The notes beneath the pieces are model-generated. The model did not search any database, was not told the origin of the DNA, and saw only the letters and a program-made list of their open reading frames with translations. 64,000 bases of DNA from Phanerochaete sordida (lineage: Eukaryota; Basidiomycota; Agaricomycetes; Polyporales; Phanerochaetaceae), in assembly GCA_019973155.2 (NCBI GenBank), contig BPQB01000001.1, positions 1,736,001 through 1,800,000 on the forward strand. The letters run 5' to 3'. Positions 55,255-64,000 of this stretch are shown here, in pieces. How positions within the stretch are numbered: position 1 is the first letter of the stretch; every line of letters begins with the position of its first letter. Position numbers and translations under genes: made by a program.

Positions 55255-57614
55255 TCAGGACGTGTAGACGAAGTATGGGTTTCTGACATAGCGCCATGTT
55301 AGCGGAGAGGTCCAGTAGATTGTTCAAGTTTTGGACACGTACTCGTGGTCGGTCATGTCGAGGAAGGCGTGCCGCTGGCGCTCCTTCTCTACGTCCGCGT
55401 CCGTCCAGTTGTTGCGCTCCTTCAGCTCCTGGATGTACTTCTGCTTCTTGACGTTCAGGCGTCGGTTGACCCAACGGATGACGAGGCAGAGCAGCAGCGA
55501 CAGCACGAGGAGGATGAGGATCGCGACCTTGCCCGGGATGTAGTTCGGCGCGTCCTTTGGCAGGAACGTCTCCGAGCCGATGATGTTGCCGACACAGAAG
55601 GCGGCGAGCGTCATCGCGTTCACGGTGACCTTCTTCGTGTGCCCGCTCGTGTTGCTGGCGTTGTAGGCGTAGACGATGGCGAGAGAGCTCCCGAAGAACG
55701 TCACGATGTAGTCCGCTAATTTCCAGCCGTCAGTCCATGCTGAGATGAGATGGGGTGACTACTCGCCGAAAAGGAGGGCGCCCTTGTTCATGGGTATCGA
55801 CTTTAGTCCGACAAGCATGCCTGCGCCCACGATCGTAGGAATCAGGCCGAAGACGATTGGTAGCATCCGTTCATTCTGCGCAAATAAAGTAGTGAGTCGA
55901 CGTCTCAAGCTCTGTGGGAAGCGGAACGGACCGCCCGGTCGGAATACCATCCACAGACTAGGGCACTGAACATCCCGACCGCGCCAATGGGAGCGGAAAG
56001 GATCAACGCTTGCTGCGACCTGTCCGATGCGTCAATCTGTGGGGGTACATACGACGGCGCGATGGAATACGGACGTATAGCCAAAGCTCTGCGAATGTGA
56101 GTTAGTCACACGCGCTTGCGGACAACGCTAAGTACGTAGTGCACACCTTTATGATGATGTTTCCGACTAAAGCCAGGAAGTTCAACACCGTGATCATTAG
56201 TGCTGCGATGACTGGGGGACTTACAGTTGCTCAGACTTCCGTTCGGAATAGCCGCTGCGATAGGAGTGAGAACATGTACGTGGAAAGCGGAAGCCGCGCG
56301 TGAGCTACTTACTCATAACCGTCAGTAGGACAATCATCCAAGACCTGATATCCAAAAATGCTTCGATGACTTGGTGTCTCTTGATGATCTTGTTCTCTGT
56401 GCCGCCTTGATCGTCACGAATCCGCTCTACCGCGATGATGCGTTCCTTCTGGCTGAGGAAGACGGCATGCAGCGGCGAATCCGGCATCCAGATTAGGACC
56501 GCGATTCCAACCATGATCGCTAGGCCGCCGGTAAGCAAGTACATGATCTTGTATGGTGCGATCGTAGCACTGGTATCGAAGGAGATGCCCTGCAGATCGT
56601 GTCAGCGTAGCGATACCGACAATGTAGAGGTCTCGTACGTATGCGACAAATCCGCCAAATATCCCAGAGACCCCGTTCTGGTGACAGCTATGTGAGCAGC
56701 CGTAGTTCGCTAATTCGAGCAGATTGCTTCCGTACCATGAGATAGAACCACGATATGCGTCGTGCCTAGTAGATAGTGCATAAACCGCCGCCCTAATTAA
56801 GTAATGCGCTTCACTAACCTGTTCGTTCTTGGTGTAGAACATGGATATAATCAAGATGAGGATTGGAGCGACGCAGCTCTCCAGCGCGCCTATACCCGCT
56901 GTCAGCATTGCTGGAAATAGTTCGAGCTTACAGTACGTACCTAGCAGCAATCTCAGGACGAAGAATGGGCCGAAGGACTTGGGCACTGCGTGTAGCATCA
57001 TGATCATGCCCCACAGGACGATGTTCGCTCCAAGATATTTCCCAAGCCTCAGCTTTTGCGAGATATACATCGTTGGAAAGACCCAGATGAAGAAACCTGA
57101 AGACCGAATGCCAGTGGTCAGTTCTAGCGGTAGACTAGAGTTGGGGATCGGTGCGAACCAAGATAGAACGCCAGCGCGATGAGATTGTAGTGCTGCCCCG
57201 TAATTGGCAAGCCCATGATGCTGTGCGAATGTAAATAACACGCAGACAAAAGTGTTCCCAGTGACTGACCTGGCATAGTTGAGGACATTCTTGTCGCTAA
57301 AATGAATGAGCGACAGATGGTCAGTAAATATACTCGGAAGGCGCACAGGTATTGTGAACAGTAGACTGCCTGGCATAGCGGAGGGATGACCAAATCCTGG
57401 TACGGCGATGAGCCACCTGAAGGGGCGGGAGGTGGAGAGAAGGACGCACCAGCTTCCATCGCACCCTGCGATATTGCTCCTCCGTAAAGGTCTCAGCTCG
57501 TTCGAGGCCAACCAGTCTCAGAGCCTCATCCTTATCCTCAAGGTCGAAGGAGGATGTAGAGGCATCTACCGTCTTCTCGGGGTCGTCAAGAACGGGGCTA
57601 TCGTGCTTCTCCAT
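55255..57614 (-). CDS. Dal5/allantoate-permease-type MFS transporter (ACS family), copy 1
   Basis: Sixteen exons encode 512 residues; the start is at 57614 and the stop at 55255. Main exons are 57450-57614, 56941-57096, 56313-56589 and 55343-55715; the smallest is 14 nt (56075-56088). Family motifs: LDKNVLNYAS then IMGLPITGQHYNL, WVFPTMYISQKLRLGKYLG, ESCVAPILILIISMFY, MPDSPLHAVFL, NASNTSGHTKK and ENPYFVYTS at the end. Twelve spans are expected. Relatives take up organic anions such as allantoate, nicotinate, pantothenate or cysteine by cation symport; the substrate cannot be told. The intron at 55716-55766 starts GC, not GT. The next gene (57923-60087) is a tandem paralogue in the same direction. 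Confidence 0.9.
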
Positions 57615-57922
57615 GGTGATCAACCTGCGTTGGACCGTGCGCAAGCAGATAGGGCGTACGAGTTCGCGCACGCTCCGTCCTGATATACCTTTCGCCAGTA
57701 CCGCATGAGACGCTGGGAATGTGGAATGTGTGCGCTCAGAGGTGCTTCTTGACCAGGTGAGGACGAGATAAACTCACTGGTCACAAGCCTATTCTCCACT
57801 TTACGGCATCAAGCCGTAGATAAAGGTTTGCCTCAATTGGCTCGAAGGTCACACTCCCTCGCATTCTAGATACCATAGAATGGTTCGCTCGGCATTGGAT
57901 GCGGTCACTAGTATTGTACAAT
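57615..57922. other. spacer between tandem permeases, promoter of copy 1
   Basis: 308 bp. A minus-strand TATATC-like element lies about 70 bp upstream of the copy-1 start. No gene seen. Confidence 0.45.
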
Positions 57923-60087
57923 TTACGCAGCGTACACAAAGAAGATGTTCCTGGGTCTCGATCAGTATCCGACAGCAAGGAGCCTCGAGTGATAGAATAT
58001 ACGCACTGTTTGTCAGTCAGGTCCATGAAAGCATGGCGCTCACGCTCCTTCTGGACGTCTTCGTCGGACCATCCCCGCCGGGCCTTCTCCTCCGCGAGCC
58101 GTGCCAGCTTCTTCTTATTCATGTACATGTTGATGCCGCGGAGCAGATAACAGATGAATAGCTGCACGGTGAGGAGAACCAGAATTGAGATTTTCCCGGG
58201 GATGTAGTTGGGAGCGTCCTTGGGCTGAAAGATCTCAGTGCCGATGATATTCCCAGCGCCGAACGAGACGAGAGTCATAGCGTTGATAGTATTCTGAGAG
58301 ATGCTTGAGCGTTACGCAGAAGCCGAAGATCATGCTAAGCCTCACCTTCTTCGTGTGGCCGCTGGTGTTGCTTGCGTTGTAAGCATAGATGGTCGCCAGT
58401 GCGCTCCCGAAGGTGCCAATGAGGTATACCGCTACCCCGATGTCAGCTGAGTCTAGACGCTAGGGACCGTCGGACATACCGAACAGAAGGACACCCTTCT
58501 GACCCGAATCGTTGAGGCCGATGAGCATAGCGGATCCAACGATAGTGGGCACCAGCGCGAAGACGATAGGTACCATGCGAGACATACTGTGAAGGTTCAG
58601 TTTTGTTTCGCGCAGATTAAGAAGAAGAGCATACTATTTGTCCGAGTACCAACCGCAAAATAGCGTCATGGCAGACGCGACAGCACCGCCAGGCGTTGAC
58701 AAGATCAGCGTCTGCCTAGATCTAGAGCAATGCCGCGAAGGTGAGCATATATCAGAATTTAGCTGCCACGTTGGGAACATACGTGTAGCCGAAGTTCTTG
58801 ATAATCATGTTGCTGACTGAGAGATGAGAGCCCTAGTCAGTCTGTCCACTTGGTACACTAAATTGGGCGAAGACCCACAGTTGCTCAGACCACCGTTGGG
58901 AATGCTCGCTATGCGGATGTAAGCCTTCCGCAACGGCGACAGATTTGTATGGTACTCACTCATCATCGTCGAGATGACGATAAGCCACGTTCTAACGTCA
59001 GTGACAGCCTCGATGATCTGATCCTTCTTCCAATGCTTGTTGGCCGTCCCACCCTGGTCTTCGCGAACGCGCTCCAGTGCGGCGATGCGCTCCTCCTTGG
59101 TCAACACGCGGGCGTGTACGGGAGAGTCGGGCAGCCAGAGCAGCACAACGATGCCGACGATGATGGCAAGTCCGCCAAGGAGAAGGTACACAATCTTGTA
59201 CGGGGCGATGGCTTTCCCTGAGTAGAACGAGATGCCATACGCGACGAAGCCACCGAAGACTTGCGTGAGGCCATTCTAAGCAAAATAAAGATCAGAGAAT
59301 GAAAGAGCAGACATCTCCGTTCTAAAGCACCATGACATAGAAGTAGGACACGCGCACGCCCTGCTCGTCCTTCTTGTAGAACATTGATATGATGAGAATC
59401 AATATCGGAGCGACGCAGCACTCGCACATCCCGAGAAGGAAGCGCAGAGCGAAGAAAGCTCTGAACGAAGTCGTGGATGCCTGCAACATAAGCAGCGCTC
59501 CCCAGACGACAACGTTGCAGCCTGCAGACAACGGGAATTGTCAGCATATGGCGGATAGAAGTACGAGAAGGGGTTCAGCACGGACCCAAATACTTCGCCA
59601 CACGGAGTTTCTGCGAGATGTAGACAGTGGGAAACTCCCAGACGAGGAAACCCGCGTAGAACGCGAGCGAGACGAGGTTGTAGTGCTGTCCCGTGATAGG
59701 GAAACCCATGATGCTGCGGAGAGATGAGTCCACTCTCCCCACGACGAACTATTTCAGTACAAACCTGGCGTAGTTCAGCGCGGTCTTGTCCAAGAACTGA
59801 GTGAAGTAGACCGCCGCACAAATGGGCGGGATAATGAAGTCCTAGCTCGCGATCAGTACCATGGTACCAGGATTGCATATGAAAATACCTACCAGCTTAC
59901 GTCGCAGCTTCTTAAAGTACTCTTCGCTGAACTGCTGCGTGCGCTCCCTACCGACGAGCTCAAGAGCCTCATCACCGTCCTCGCTGTCGTAGATCGAGGC
60001 AACCTCCGCAGTGGCAACAGTCTTCTCGTCGATCGGCTCCTTCGCGTCGCTCTCGGTGTCGACCGAGCCGCGTTTGTGGATGGCCAT
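57923..60087 (-). CDS. Dal5/allantoate-permease-type MFS transporter (ACS family), copy 2
   Basis: Twelve exons (59893-60087, 59765-59841, 59586-59713, 59331-59521, 58960-59275, 58879-58908, 58783-58816, 58635-58715, 58480-58586, 58346-58431, 58007-58293, 57923-57950) encode 519 residues. FLDKTALNYAS, IMGFPITGQHYNL, WEFPTVYISQKLRVAKYLG, CECCVAPILILIISMFY, LPDSPVHARVL and NASNTSGHTKK match copy 1 position by position. The N-terminal 65 residues are acidic and cytosolic. Several introns present in copy 1 are absent, so long exons here correspond to two or three exons there, while copy 2 has one near its 3' end that copy 1 lacks. Transport of an organic anion is expected; the substrate is unknown and may differ from that of copy 1. 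Confidence 0.9.
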
Positions 60088-60593
60088 GTTTCCAGGTGGT
60101 CACGGGGAATGGGTGCCGGGCACAAGGGCAGTAAACGGCTTCGACGACGAGGAAGCTGCGCATGAGAACCCGTTATAAGTTGTATGGGCGCACCCTAGGC
60201 GCACAGGACCACGGTTCTTCCTTCTGTGGGTGCGCTGATGGTCGGCCAAGTGCCTGACGATAACGGCGAGAGGGTTGATCACGCTGCTATCGTATGATGG
60301 ACCCCACCGTGTGCACAGTGCACTTTAGTGCGCACCCGTTCCGCGGCCGTGCCGAGGGACGGCGATACTCATATCATTCTTTGGAGGTGCATTAGCTCAC
60401 GGAAAGGTTCGAGTCAAAGTGCTTCCGTACCGTATGCCCGGATAGTCGTGATCGCTCTCACCATGCTCGTCCTGCGTCCCACGTCACGCCTGCGCAGTAA
60501 ATGTGGCTCCAGAAACTAGATGGTATAGCGAGTATGATAGCAAATGCACAAACAAAACGAATTACACGATGAAGTCCTAGTAGTCCCGATAAT
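60088..60593. other. intergenic, promoter of permease copy 2
   Basis: 506 bp with no gene. A minus-strand TTATAA element lies near 60174, about 85 bp upstream of the copy-2 start. Confidence 0.5.
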
Positions 60594-62096
<1,503 letters not shown>

Positions 62097-62368
62097 GCTG
62101 GCTCGGTGCTTTATAACGCGGCAATCGTTTTAGCGACCGCGCGATCGTACGACAGGCGGCCTGCACAGATCTTTCGAGTGCAAAATGTGGGGTGGCACGA
62201 CAAGCCTAACAACCTCGGGGTTTGTGAACACGTCGGCGATGGACAGTCTGGATTTTATAGCTCGGGAACAGAGGGACATGTGAATTGCTTCGGGCGCAAC
62301 ATGGTCCATGACGAGTCTTACTTCAGACGGATCTTGCATCATGAGACGCGCGAGACGGCCGACCCTGT

Positions 62369-63138
62369 TTATTCCACTCTAAAGTCTACAACGTTCCCGA
62401 GCACCATAAACCATGTCTCTAGCCAACGCAGAGGTCTGTCTGCGTCTCCATAACCTGTCTCCTTCATGATCTCGTCCACGACTTCCGCAGTACGACAAGG
62501 GTGCAAGTACCAGCACGGAGTGTTCGAAGTCGGGTGGTCGCCCTGCGAGAGCATCGCAAAAGGAGAGTCTGTGGTTTCAAGAGCGAACGTAGTCCGGGCC
62601 GTTTGAGGAAGAGCTGACCGCATCAGCAGCGAGGACGTCACTATGTCATCAAGTGAAAGCGCAGTCCCGTCTAGACAGTGCTTTAGGTCAAGCATCGACT
62701 CGATCAGCTCGATAATGACGCCTACTTCCGCGGTGCAGGCTGAAGTACAGTGCTGGAACCTGGAAGCTCGGCGAGAAGACGACGTATTGGCGACAGACTA
62801 GTCGTTCGTGGGGCACCGCAGCAGCGGCCTCGTCTTCCGGTTCTTCGACCTCAGGTTCAGCCGGTTGACCGCCATTATCATGAGAGGAATGCGAGGGTAT
62901 GGAGACGAGGCGAGAGAGATACCCGAGGCCCGGTACTGTCTAGAACCAAGTCTCAGTGTTGGTGCATCCCCGCCTCAAGAGCCGTAGGGCGCACTGGGTG
63001 CTCGGTCCACGACCAGCCGGCAGGATATCTTCTCAGCAGCGCATCGTCGCGAGGGGTGGCGTCGAAAGACTGTGCAGAACAGTATTTGGAGATGTATGCT
63101 TTACAGGCTTGGTCGAACTCTGCGCGAGTGAGTGTCAT
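62369..63138 (-). CDS. ATG10: ubiquitin-like conjugating enzyme Atg10
   Basis: Three exons (62995-63138, 62726-62939, 62369-62670) encode 219 residues. The start MTLTRAEFDQACKAY gives the usual N-terminal helix. QYVVFSPSFQVPALYFSLH is the E2-like core strand set. LLSQGDHP and WYLHPCRT follow, with the catalytic Cys at about residue 178 in the family's HPC motif. WLETWFMVLGNVVDF closes the domain. Atg10 is the E2 enzyme that transfers Atg12 to Atg5 in autophagy. It shares a 203-bp divergent promoter with the ribosomal protein gene. Confidence 0.9.
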
Positions 63139-63341
63139 GAGGAAACCCCAGAGCGCAGGGAATGCGTGGGAACGTTCTTTGTAGTACCAAAAATTGAGTT
63201 TGTGACAGATGTCACGGTGGCTTGTCACGCCTCTGCCGTTCTGGGCGTGGACTAGGTGTCGCGCAACCCCTCAAAACGCAGCCCGTCCAAGTGCCGGCTC
63301 ACTCTTCGCGGTCCCTTCCTTACCGCACTCCCTAGTCCACC

Positions 63342-64000
63342 ATGGCCGTCGGCAAGGTGCATATTCATGTCGGCTTTCAGCACAAACCTATGCTCACAGG
63401 TTGCGTGGTGTGTAGAACAAGCGTCTCTCGAAGGGTAAGAAGGGTATCAAGAAGAAAGTCGTCGACCCCTTCTCGCGCAAGGGTGAGTAGCAAGAGTCAT
63501 GTCCGTACGCTACGAGGCTGAAACCTTGCTGCTAGACTGGTATGACATTAAGGCGCCTTCGATCTTCGAGGTGAAGAACGTCGGCAAGACTCTTGCCAAC
63601 CGGTCCCAGGGCCTCAGTGCGTAGCGTTTAATTCAGTGCATTTCCCGCGGGGGATCCTTATCCGCCTTCAGAAAACGCGAACGACTCCCTGAAGGGTCGC
63701 ATCATTGAGGTCTCCCTCGCTGACCTCAACAAGGATGAGGAGCAGGCCTTCCGCAAGATCAAGCTGCGGGTTGACGAGATCCAGGGCAAGAACTGCCTCA
63801 CCAACTTCCACGGCATGTCGTTCACCTCCGACAAGCTGCGGTCACTTGTCCGCAAGTGGCAGACTCTCATTGAGGCCCACGTCGACGTCAAGACCACTGA
63901 CGGCTACCTGATCCGCCTCTTTGCCATCGGCTTCACCAAGCGTCGGCCAAACCAGGTCCGCAAGACCACCTACGCTCAGTCTTCCCAGATTCGCGAGATC
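63342..64000 (+). CDS. RPS1: 40S ribosomal protein eS1 (S3A), 5' part, cut by window end
   Basis: Four exons are seen: 63342-63356, 63416-63482, 63536-63616 and 63672 to the window edge. They encode 164 residues of an expected total near 255. The first exon codes only MAVGK, as in many fungal ribosomal protein genes. [49 protein letters not shown] and [20 protein letters not shown] identify eS1. It is a structural component at the small-subunit mRNA exit. The frame is open at the edge, so truncation is only by the window. Confidence 0.95.

Overview
The window is 64 kb of nuclear DNA from a filamentous basidiomycete, most likely an agaricomycete of the polypore type. The evidence is dense genes with many introns of about 45-75 bp (GT..AG, with CTNA-type branch sites), GC-rich coding sequence, a DUF6533-type membrane protein, a SLIP-GC-like dynamin-family GTPase, and ordinary eukaryotic housekeeping genes. 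The species cannot be named from the sequence. I saw no rRNA or tRNA genes, CRISPR arrays or recognisable transposons. Gene models were spliced by hand; unless a problem is stated, exon lengths add up to an intact reading frame.

Layout. 0-6 kb: two serine/arginine-rich low-complexity proteins on the minus strand around a 3.1-kb GC-rich gene desert. 6-12 kb: secreted class-3 lipase, GPN3 GTPase, PYM (exon-junction-complex recycling) and an Fmp32/MCUR1-type mitochondrial protein. 12-24 kb: a 629-residue disordered protein, MFS drug transporter 1, and a 20-exon nuclear GTPase. 24-29 kb: a DUF6533 membrane protein with a problem exon and an 887-residue disordered protein. 29-38 kb: a tandem kinase-like pair (one copy a pseudokinase), a Dicer lacking its ATPase half, and an unrecognised 409-residue protein sharing a promoter with Dicer. 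38-49 kb: a small membrane protein, a Faf1-like ribosome-assembly factor, CDC14 phosphatase head-to-head with an MBF (Mbp1-like) cell-cycle factor, and mitochondrial ribosomal protein uL24m. 49-55 kb: MFS transporter 2 (paralogue of transporter 1), COX8, and a 1.22-kb tandem duplication carrying two secreted histidine-phosphatase-like proteins without catalytic histidines. 55-64 kb: two tandem Dal5-type permeases, mitochondrial acetyl-CoA acetyltransferase, ATG10, and the 5' part of ribosomal protein eS1, cut by the window edge.

Themes. Three tandem duplications (kinase-like, phosphatase-like, permease) and one dispersed pair (MFS) lie within 45 kb. In two of them active-site residues are lost (one copy of the kinase pair, both phosphatase-like copies), and intron structure differs between most of the copies. 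The most unusual features are the helicase-dead Dicer, the kinase/pseudokinase pair, the paired pseudo-phosphatases, and a 3-nt microexon next to a 7-nt exon in the nuclear GTPase. CDC14 and the MBF factor form a head-to-head cell-cycle pair with an MCB-type box in the shared intergenic DNA. The other neighbours show no evident joint pathway.
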